From Allomyces macrogynus ATCC 38327 (taxonomy: Eukaryota > Blastocladiomycota > Blastocladiomycetes > Blastocladiales > Blastocladiaceae), in NCBI GenBank assembly GCA_000151295.1, contig GG745335.1:1190367-1204649 (forward strand): a stretch of 14,283 nt of DNA, given 5' to 3'. The position numbers and the translations under genes are program-made. Of this stretch, positions 1 through 7,074 are shown piece after piece (the stretch's first letter is position 1; each line of letters begins with the position of its first letter). The notes beneath the pieces were generated by a model. That model saw nothing but the letters and a program-made list of their open reading frames with translations. It did not search any database and was not told the origin of the DNA.

Positions 1-1771
1 GTCCCTCCACCTTACGGTTCGGCCGAGGACGTCCTGCGCAAGCTGTCCGTGCGCCGCCCCTCGGCCACTGACGCTGGCGGCGCAAGTACGGGTGATAGCG
101 CCGTGGTTCTCCCCACGCCACCGCTGCAGCGCAAAAAGTCGGTCGTCACGTCAGCTGCACTCCAGAGTCTCGATGCCGAAGTCGGGTCGGCGACACGCGG
201 TTTACCGCCAGCCTCGCGTCGTCGTCGCGGGTCCATGCCAGATCGTATCCGTTCGCCTGACCGGCTCAGTGTGCCACCGTCGGATGGGCCATGGAGTAGC
301 CGTCACAGTACGGGCGACGCGTCCACGGTTGCGTCCGACGACGATCATGGCGGGATCGAAAGCGAGGACACGGCAAGCTTGGACGGGGTGCCAGCGACCA
401 CCGACTCGATGGCGCACGCGGCACGCGCTGCTCGCCTCGCGGCGCAGGGCGCGGCAGCAACGCCGGGTACCGCTGAGGAACTGACGGGATCGTCGATCTT
501 GTCGGTCGTGCAGCTCCTGTCCGAGGCTCACAACGTGAGCAAGCGCGCCTACCACAAGTGCCTGATCAGCCACGCGTTTATCGGGACCGCGCAGTTTGTC
601 GTCGAGGAGCGCCGTATTGCGTGGGTGAGCCAGCCGCTCGTTGTGACCGCCGAAATGTGCGTTTGTCTGCCAGTTTCGGTGCTACTCCACCCTGTTTTTC
701 GAGTCCGGACTGACCGTGACGGGATGGGGGTCGCACTTTTATAGTGCATCGATTGTCGACGCGCCCGTCAACATCTACGCCAACCCGCCGCCCGCGCCGT
801 GGGACCTGGACGTGACAAGTCTGCTCCCGGAAGAGATTTCGTACCCGTTTGAGCTGACCATGGAAGTGGTACGCAACCTCTCCACTTTTTACTTTCACTT
901 GAGCGTGTAGATCGCGTCCTGACTCCCGCTTGCTGTGCCTCCACTCATTGACCAGCCAAACACGGCCGTCTATCGCACATGTCAAGGTATGACTGGAGGT
1001 GGTCCGCGTTTCATTTTCCGACTCGAGACAAACTGACATGCTCATCGACCTTGGGCACTGACCACGCGTCATTTGGTCCCCCCGCGTTTGTAGATTGCAT
1101 TGGAACTGGTACAACCGAGTGCCCGGGCTGCTACGGCAACCCGCCACCGCCCGGCGACGAGGGCCAAGTATGCAGCGTGTGCAATGGCAGCGGCCGCATC
1201 CAGTGTCCCGTATGCGTCGGTCATGGGTTTTTGCGGCTCTTTCTCATGATTCGGTGTATCTGGTGCGCGTCTGGTCGTTTACGTCGACTCTCCACACACG
1301 CATTCACTCACAACACGCGCCCGCGTGCCCACCTCGGACAGGAACATCCATGTTGTGCGCGTCATCGACTCGAACGGGTACCCGCTCAACGAGCCGCTGC
1401 TGCGCATGTGCACGCCGCTCCTAACCGTCAACGACAATACCATGCGGCAAGTCCTGTCCTTGCCAGCGCCGCTCTCCAACGACCTGCTCGCATTTTTCAA
1501 GTTTCTCAAGCTGCAGTGCCGCACGATCGCGCACGAGACGCAGGCGATTCGGCACTTCCAGTGCCGCACCGCCGTGTACCCGATGGTCGAGGCCGTCTAC
1601 CTCGACCGGTCCGCCAAGACGCTCTGGACGCGCCCGCGCCGTCGTCGCTGGCTGGTCGTCGGGTCGGCGCATAATGGGAATGAGCGTATGGTGCTGCGCA
1701 TCAATAACGACAAGCAGGTCGCGCCGTGGCTCACGTACGAGAGCGCCGATCTCAAGCATTCGCGCACTTAA
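1..1771 (+). CDS. SSUH2: SSUH2-like protein with DnaJ-type CxxCxGxG zinc-finger cysteines, 5' partial, five exons
   Basis: Exons are <1-656, 745-868, 956-986, 1094-1262 and 1342-1771; together they give 469 residues plus a stop, with no frame conflict. The 5' end lies outside the window. Residues 1 to about 160 are a Ser/Pro/Arg-rich, probably disordered tail with basic patches (RKKS, RRRRGS). The conserved part starts near residue 170 and carries VEERRIAW, PPPAPWDL and MEVPNTAVYRTCQDC. Four CxxC pairs follow (269-272, 280-283, 297-300, 308-311) in the CxxCxGxG style of the DnaJ cysteine-rich region. Next comes LRLFLMIRCIWN, matching the L..FIQL.I.WKN block of animal SSUH2. The last 140 residues contain AVYPMVEA and WLVVG, typical of the SSUH2 C-terminus. 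The cysteines suggest zinc binding; the family's biochemical role is not known to me. Family assignment is from memory of vertebrate SSUH2, and splice sites are inferred from phase plus alignment. Confidence 0.82.
657..744 (+). other. Intron 1 of the SSUH2-like gene (88 nt, phase 2)
   Basis: The donor is GTGCGT and the acceptor is CTTTTATAG, with a CTGAC branch motif about 33 nt before the acceptor. Reading through the intron would end the protein at the TAG at 742-744. Splicing joins the frame-1 exon to frame 2 and creates an Ile codon. Confidence 0.75.
869..955 (+). other. Intron 2 of the SSUH2-like gene (87 nt, phase 0)
   Basis: The donor is GTACGC and the acceptor is TTGACCAG. A CTGAC motif lies about 35 nt upstream of the acceptor. 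Splicing joins LTMEV to PNTAVY, which rebuilds a V-P-N motif that I recognise from animal SSUH2. Confidence 0.78.
956..986 (+). other. 31-nt microexon of the SSUH2-like gene
   Basis: This exon encodes PNTAVYRTCQ plus the first base of an Asp codon. It supplies the first cysteine of the first CxxC pair (C269); the second (C272) comes from the next exon. It is bounded by CAG on the left and a GTATGA donor on the right. It is too short for ordinary ORF finding and was located by the missing half of the zinc motif and by phase agreement on both sides (phase 0 in, phase 1 out). Confidence 0.78.
987..1093 (+). other. Intron 3 of the SSUH2-like gene (107 nt, phase 1)
   Basis: The donor is GTATGA, the only one of the nine inferred donors that is not GTRCG. 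The acceptor is CCCCCGCGTTTGTAG, preceded by two CTGAC motifs (near 1033 and 1057). Splicing gives C-Q-D-C-I-G-T-G. Confidence 0.75.
1263..1341 (+). other. Intron 4 of the SSUH2-like gene (79 nt, phase 2)
   Basis: The donor is GTGCGC and the acceptor is CTCGGACAG. Using this donor retains the hydrophobic block GFLRLFLMIRCIW, which aligns with the conserved SSUH2 block that follows the last cysteine pair. A different donor at 1227 is also in phase but deletes this block. Confidence 0.75.
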
Positions 1772-2124
1772 TCCGACGCGTCCGATGCGCGTCGGTTTCG
1801 TTTGCATTTTGTGTTGTTTCGACCAAAGACGACTTGGCTATCGCATACCCCCCTTCCTGTTTTGCATGCGCGCGGCCTTTTTTCCGACGATTTTATTGCG
1901 CTTCTTGGCTGTTACTCTCGCGCGTCCCGTTTTTTCGTGTTTTTGCTGTACCGTTTGTGCTCATGGTTCGTTTCCAGTCTGTTTTCCAAGACGGCGCTTG
2001 GGGCCGTTCATCTATACAGCCCAGCTTTACCCAGTTGTCGTCCATAAAAACCAAATCCACACCCGACAATGCATTATTCAATTCTTGATCTCCACTCTCC
2101 ACCTTGTCAATCCCTTGACTCGGT
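1772..2124. other. Convergent intergenic region between SSUH2-like gene and tRNase Z gene
   Basis: These 353 bp hold the 3' ends of two tail-to-tail genes. The plus strand is T-rich (about 1790-1980). I see no canonical AATAAA on either strand; the nearest A-rich element on the plus strand is CATAAAAACC near 2043. No coding content or RNA gene was recognised. Confidence 0.6.
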
Positions 2125-5100
2125 TCACTCGTTCTTGGCGCTGTCCACCTGCTCCACTGCCTGCTGCTGGTACGAGCACACGGCGCGAATCGCACCGGCG
2201 TGTTTGGCGAGCTCGCCAAACTGGCGGAACGGCACGGCCATCAAATCAAATGCGACCGCAATCGTTTCCGGGCGCATGGCGCGCTCGATCTTGGGCAGCT
2301 TTGGGTACCGCTGCGAAAAATGCGTCAGGAGCAACTTGCGTGCACCCATCCTAGAAATATCAACCATCCGGTTAGTCACGGTTTGCCCCCGCCCGCTCGA
2401 GTCCAAAGAAAATCGTACTTCTCAAACACATCTACGGCCTCGGCCGTCGTCGAATGCTGCTTCTTGCGCGCCTCGGCCTGCAGGTCTGACTCGAACGTGG
2501 CCTCGTGCAGGACCACGTCCGTCCCGTCGGCCGACACTTGCCCGAGCTGCACAAGTTTCGGGCACGGCCGCGTATCGCCCGAAAAGACAATGCTCAGCTT
2601 CGGATCGATCGCAGATTGCACGCGCACGCCGTAACTGAAAGACCGGTGGATCACGTTGGCCGTGTACATGGACTGGAGACTGAGCGCCTCGAGCACTGGC
2701 TTGAGCGCGGCGGGTGGCGGCGGCAGCGGGCGCGGAGAGCGCGGCCGTGACTGTGTGCCAGGGGCCGATGCCGACTGCTCGGGTGCGATCTCGGGGGCGG
2801 TCCCGTTCGTCTGCTCGGTCGTCGTGATGGCCGGGATCGCATCCGTCTGCTCAAGTTCGGTCGAAGTCGGCTTCGCGTCATCCTGCTTCGGCGCCGCCAT
2901 GTGCGGCTCCACGTCCTCCTTCTCCAGCTTCACCTCCGTCTCGTCATCCACAGCCACTGCCGACATCCCATCCACAATCTCCGGCGCGGCCGACGGCGCC
3001 TGCGCCGGCACAACCTCGGCCTCCATCGACGGGGCCGGCACGGCCTTATCAAACGGCGACTTGGCCGCCGACGGCACCGGCACGGCCTTGGCAAACGGCG
3101 ACTTGGTGACCGACGGGACCGCCGGCGACGCCGGCGACGCATCCGCATTCCCCGCATCGTTCGACCCGCGGCGCCCACCGCGCCCCACCGACGCGCTCCG
3201 CCGCGTCGGCGACAGCGGCGCATTCGCGTCTGTCGACCCACGGCGACCTGCCGAGCCACCGCGGCGCGTTGGCGACAGTGGTGCATTCGCATCACGCGGG
3301 CGGCGGAACGAGTCGCGGCTGACGCCCACCTCGGTATCCGCTTCCGACCGGCGCGGAGCGAACAGCAACTCCTCGGCGTCGACGAAGGTGACGCGCGCGA
3401 GGTTGAGTCCGGGCGTGAACGAGTCGAGTTCGCGCAGGTAGTGCATGAGCCGCCAGGGCCCGACGAGCGTGATCGGGTGGGTCGTGTGCTTGAGAATGTT
3501 GGTCAGGCCGAGATGGTGGTCAGCGTGCAGGTGCGACACGAACAGGAGTTTCAGGTCGCCGAGAAGCGCCTCGAGCGTCGGGTGCCGCTGGCGCAGAGTC
3601 GCGCCGGTCGTGCCCGTGAGCGGGGTCGCCGAGTCGACGACGCCGGCGGGCGGGAACAGGCGCGAGAGTTGCCCGAGCGTGCCTTCGCCGCAATCGAACA
3701 GGACGGGGCCGCGCGGTGTCGAGAGGAGCGTCGACGACACGTTGCGGAACTGTGACGGGATCGCGGACCCGGTGCCGAGCGGCATCACGATCCAATCACC
3801 ACCTTCGTCGTTGTTCTCGGTGCCGTTGGTGGCGGTGACGGCGGTTTCGGCGGTCGCCTCGGCCATGTCCGCGTCGGTCGCGCCCGATTCGGTCTTGATC
3901 GACTCGGCCGCAGCCGTCTTCGCGCTCAGCAACGACCGCAACTTCTTGTCATTCCCGAGCATCTCGTTGGCCCCGGCCACCGCCGACACCGCCGCGCGAT
4001 CCGACTTGATCAGCTCGAACCGCGGCTCGATCCCAATCTCGAGCAACGGCATTGCAAACTGTGCCGTCGGGACGGCCTCCGTCAACCCCTTCGGCAGTTC
4101 CTGCACCTCGTCATGCACAGTGTGCACGTACCCCGGGAAAAATGTGGGCACGAGCGTCGACAGCATCGTCTGCGAGACGGCGACCGACGGGAACGAGACC
4201 GGGTGCCCTAGCGTCGCCGGATCAAACACGAAGTGCTTGGCCGACGTCGGGAACCGCTGGGCAAATGCCTGGAAGGTTGGGGTTTCGGCCAAGTTCGCGC
4301 CGAGCATGTGGAAGACGAGCGCGGGCGAGTCGCCGATTCGCTGGAAGAGCGTGTCGGACGCGAGCGCGCCGCGCAGGTAGTCTTCAGTCGGCAAGTCGAG
4401 CACGACAAACACTTGACTGGGCCGCGTCGGGCCCATCACGTCGAGCGGGTGGATTACTTTGCCGTCAGGCATGGTCACGCTCTCACCGCGCTGCAGCTTG
4501 CCTAAACCCCGAACAAGCATGAGATGGGCGCCGAAAAAAGAAACAAACACATTCGCGATCAGCCGTTTCAACAACGCACCAAACGCGCGACCCGGCTTAA
4601 GCCCAAGCTCCGCGGCGCGCTTGACATCAAACTTGCCGCGCACTTCCGGCCCAAAGCACACGTACGCGACCGACGCCTCGACTTGTTTCCCGAAAATGGG
4701 CTGCACACCCTGCAGTTGGCCCTGCCACTTGCCCTGTAACCACTCGACGCACTGGCGGACCTGCGGGGGGAGGTGAGCCGAGGTGGTCGTGGGCGACGGA
4801 CTGCGGCGGCGTTTCGGGAGACGCGCGGCCGGAACCTTAGTCGCGGTCGCCCGCGCTGAGCGCGGCACGAGCGCGGCCGGAATCGACGCGCCCATGGGCA
4901 GCGGGATCGGTTTGCCCGTGCGAGGAGGTGGGGCATTGGAAGGAGTGGTGGAGGAAGAAGAGGAGGAAGATACCGAGTCGCCGTTGGGCGCACTGGAAGT
5001 ACCGGTCGATCCATCAGCAGCGGCGGCGGAAGCAGCATCATGAGCGGCCGAGGTCGGGAAAATGAGCACGGGCACGATGCGCAGATTCTCGTCCTGCAGA

Positions 5101-5480
5101 CATGTTGCCAGCGTTGCGTCCTGCGCGCCGGGCAATTCCTTGACCTCGAAAGCCATGGCGCGCGGGTAGATGAAATGGCGCAGCGAGGCCATGAACCGCG
5201 TCAAGTTGGGCGGTCCGTGCAGGTGGATGGGTCCTTTGGGTCCAAGTTCCTGCACGTCGTTGAGCGTGAGCAGCATGCCCGGAATGCCGCCGAGGTTGGT
5301 CCAGTCGAGCTTGGTCAAAAATATGTTTTTCAGCTTGGGCAGGCGGAATTTGTGCTCGTTGCAAAATCGCTGCGTGCCTTCGCCGCAGTTGAAGAGGTAG
5401 CGCTGCGAATCAAACTTGAAGAGCAAACTCGGCGCCATGTCGTGCGCGCCGCCGCCGAGGATCTGGACCGAGTACTCCAT
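2125..5480 (-). CDS. TRZ1: Long-form tRNase Z (ELAC2/Trz1 family), three exons, complete
   Basis: This is the endoribonuclease that cuts the 3' trailer from precursor tRNAs in nucleus and mitochondria. Exons on the minus strand are 5480-4580, 4501-2419 and 2350-2125, giving 1069 residues. The N-terminal half has YLFNCGEGTQRF, a pseudo-histidine motif FLTKLDWTNLGGIPG (54-68) and LHGP, then a Ser/Ala/Pro-rich stretch (143-240) with a basic LPKRRR. The catalytic half has GTGSAIP, the zinc motif HLHADHH (624-630), H919 in VIHRSFSYGV, FSGDTRP (D943), HEATF (966-970), HSTT (983-986) and LTHFSQRY (H1005). A repeat-rich insert occupies about 683-898. The start is the first ATG of the conserved domain; an in-frame TAA lies seven codons upstream (5499-5501). 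Oddities are Q551 in place of Lys in the PxKxRN motif and the unusually long insert. The gene diverges from the chitin synthase gene across a shared 1.6 kb region. Confidence 0.93.
2351..2418 (-). other. Intron 2 of tRNase Z (68 nt, phase 2)
   Basis: The donor is GTACGA, the branch motif is GACTAACC and the acceptor is ATATTTCTAG. Splicing joins the HSTT segment to MGARKLLLTHFSQRY and supplies the last conserved motif. Without splicing the frame ends at 2376, before that motif. Confidence 0.88.
3035..3118. repeat. Tandem 42-bp repeat (two copies) inside the tRNase Z insert
   Basis: Two adjacent copies start at 3035 and 3077, sharing the core CACGGCCTT..CAAACGGCGACTTGG. On the minus strand each encodes a 14-residue unit of the form KSPF.KAVP.PS. 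The repeat is in frame and lies in the disordered insert, which suggests coding-repeat expansion. Confidence 0.8.
3185..3300. repeat. Diverged 63-bp direct repeat inside the tRNase Z insert
   Basis: Matching segments are offset by 63 bp (for example GTCGGCGACAG near 3205 and GTTGGCGACAG near 3268). On the minus strand each copy encodes a 21-residue unit containing DANAPLSPTRR. The SPTRR core resembles a proline-directed kinase site (S-P-x-R/K). Confidence 0.78.
4502..4579 (-). other. Hidden in-frame intron 1 of tRNase Z (78 nt, phase 1)
   Basis: On the minus strand the donor is GTGCGT and the acceptor is GGGGTTTAG. The length is a multiple of three with no in-frame stop, so the ORF reads through it. 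Removing it gives KPGRAFGKLQRGESV, matching the usual KPGP.FGKL..GESV block of tRNase Z. Retaining it inserts 26 mostly hydrophobic residues there. The GTGCGT donor is identical to that of SSUH2 intron 1. Confidence 0.8.
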
Positions 5481-5612
5481 GGTGCGACGCTTTTCCAGTT
5501 ATAAGTGGTGGTAGTGGTGGTCCAGCTGGTGGTCCAGGTCCAGGTGCGCTTCGGGGAGGGGGAGACGCTTTCCGTGAGGTGCGAACCCCGGCCAAGACGG
5601 TTGGGCGCGGCG

Positions 5613-5618
5613 TTTATA
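5613..5618 (-). promoter_or_regulatory. Possible TATA box for tRNase Z
   Basis: TATAAA on the minus strand (context GGTTATAAACG), about 130 bp upstream of the tRNase Z start. It is a single motif match in a GC-rich stretch, without support from transcript data. Confidence 0.3.
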
Positions 5619-5683
5619 ACCGGTGGAGAAGGCGCGCCGAGGGCCAACCAGCCCCGGCGCCGTCGAGAAACGCGTGAGCGTGC

Positions 5684-5700
5684 CAGCAGCAGCAGCAGCA
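5684..5700. repeat. CAG trinucleotide run (about 5.7 units)
   Basis: Perfect CAG repeat on the plus strand (CTG on the minus strand), lying inside the upstream ORF, where it encodes the poly-Ala stretch. Such runs are often length-variable. Confidence 0.9.
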
Positions 5701-5884
5701 CCCAGGACGTGGCGGCCGGTCCAGGAGCCGAGGGGCTTCGTGGCGGTCTTTTTGACGAATTTGGGCGGCGTTGTTCTTCCCGCGACCCGTGGAAAGAACG
5801 TGGAGAGGGACGTAAACGGCCTCAGCCACGGGGAAAGACGCGTCGGTGGAGGGCGTGCGGCCGTGCCTTGCAATTTGAGTCCCT

Positions 5885-5898
5885 GGGGGGGGGGGGGG
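5885..5898. repeat. 14-G homopolymer
   Basis: Fourteen consecutive G on the plus strand. It is a likely site of length error or polymorphism and could form a G-rich secondary structure. On the minus strand it reads as a C-run followed by AGGG, a plausible splice acceptor. Confidence 0.95.
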
Positions 5899-6731
5899 CG
5901 GCACCGGTGCGCACACGTTCTCATGCGTGTCGCGCGATGGGCCAGCCGGGTGGGTGATGGCTCTGATCGCGTTGTGAGCGTTCGTGACACGGCTGACGCG
6001 CCGTGTTGGCAGGCGGCGGCAGGTAAGGTGCGCGGTGGTGGGGGATCAACTCGCGTGGGCGGCGTGCCGCTGATCAGTGCGGAGGTGTGTTGACGCGAAT
6101 CACGTGTGCGCAGGTGACGCGCTGCTGCTCGAGCAACAAGGCGGCACCTGCCTGGCCGAGCGCGCACGGCCGCGGGAAACGCAGAGGTCATGTGAGCCGC
6201 GGGCTTAGGCGGCCCGCTGCGCTGCGACGGCGGCACGCCGCTCCAGAACAGCTCGAACAAACGACAGCACACCGTCGGCGCTGACCAGCCTGGCCGCTTG
6301 CTGCGCACGCCACCACTGCTCGACCGCTGGCCAGACCGGCGGCCGGACCACCGACTTGAACGACGACGCTCTCCACCGTCTCCGCCCTCCCCGACACCAT
6401 CTCCGACACCAAGGCCGCACGGTCTTACCCACCCGTCCCGCTCGCCTCCACGGCAAGGAACCGCGCGCACGTCGACGAGGCGCTGTCCGAGCGCGCCCGC
6501 CCGCCCGCGCGTCCGCTCACAAAGCAGCCCTGCGCGCGCCAAGGCCCGCCCGCCATCCATTGAGCCCGCCGACACCAGCTGCAAGACGCCCCGCCTTGCT
6601 CGCCCGCGACTGCTGCTGCCTTCGCTACTCGCCACTGTCGGCCCCTCTTCTTGCTCGCAGCCGCTGCAATCCAAGCGCTGCCCGCGCGCTGCCTGACGTG
6701 GCCTGGCAAGCGCACTCTACCGGCCAGGAAG

Positions 6732-6981
6732 GTACGCACCAGCACTTCCTGCTCGCCGAGGTGGTGTGCCGCTGTTCTCGACGGCCCCCGCCCCCGCAAC
6801 GCACTGCCACCCCGCGCGCGACCCTGTGCACCGCCGCCTGCCCTACTCGGTTGCTTGCGTCCTCGCCTTTCCGAGCCGCTCCGGGCTTTCCTGGACGCTC
6901 TGTGCACGACCATTGAGGGCATCAACGGCAGCGCAGCGTTGTTGGTCGCGCGTGCGGTGGTCGTTGCGCTTCCCCTCGCAG
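6732..6981 (+). other. Possible 5' UTR intron of the chitin synthase gene
   Basis: A donor GGAAG|GTACGC at 6732 matches the donor type used by confirmed-phase introns in this window. The best downstream acceptor is CCCCTCGCAG ending at 6981. A 250-nt leader intron would be removed 93 nt before the ATG. There is no coding constraint to test it, so this rests on motifs alone. Confidence 0.3.
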
Positions 6982-7074
6982 CTGCGCTCTTGACAACTTC
7001 TTGCTCACGTACGCACGCACCTTGCTGCTCCACAGTGACCGCTCGTCCTGCCGCTCGCCGCCGCTCCTGCCACC

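Larger units (their letters stand above)
5499..5924 (-). other. Upstream ORF in frame with tRNase Z, mitochondrial-presequence-like
   Basis: An ATG at 5924 opens 141 codons ending at TAA 5499-5501, in the same frame as and seven codons before the tRNase Z ATG. The product is strongly basic, with almost no acidic residues until its last 20 positions. It contains LTRFSTAP and RRAFSTGYKRR, which resemble R-x-F/Y-S presequence processing sites. Start and extent are uncertain: a C-run followed by AG (the complement of the 14-G run) could be a splice acceptor, making this an exon instead of a free-standing uORF. I cannot show a splice that removes the TAA, so a link to tRNase Z is only a hypothesis. 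Confidence 0.3.
5481..7074. promoter_or_regulatory. Shared 1.6 kb divergent promoter / 5' UTR region
   Basis: The region separates the start codons of tRNase Z (minus) and chitin synthase (plus), so both promoters should lie here. The right half (about 6290-7070) is strongly C-rich on the plus strand, as in a CpG-type promoter or pyrimidine-rich leader. A TATAAA occurs on the minus strand at 5613-5618, about 130 bp before the tRNase Z ATG. No convincing TATA or CCAAT was seen for the chitin synthase. It also contains a CAG run, a 14-G run, an upstream ORF and a possible 5' UTR intron, listed separately. Long overlapping ORFs here in several frames look like GC-rich noise; no protein family was recognised. 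Confidence 0.6.

Noticed and set aside
578..1147. 189-codon minus-strand open frame over the SSUH2-like gene
   Set aside because: It runs across two exons and their introns of the plus-strand gene and shows no recognisable family.
1227..1341. Alternative intron 4 of the SSUH2-like gene with donor GTTTTT at 1227
   Set aside because: It is in phase, but would delete the conserved LRLFLMIRCIW block and uses an unusual donor. The GTGCGC donor at 1263 keeps the block and matches the donor pattern.
2656..3755. Two overlapping plus-strand open frames (261 and 284 codons) over the tRNase Z gene
   Set aside because: They are antisense translations of the repetitive, GC-rich insert; one is almost pure Arg/His repeats. 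The minus-strand gene explains the region.
5683..5898. CAG run and G run as signs of a mobile element or recombination site
   Set aside because: They are isolated simple-sequence tracts without flanking inverted repeats, target duplications or transposase-like coding sequence.
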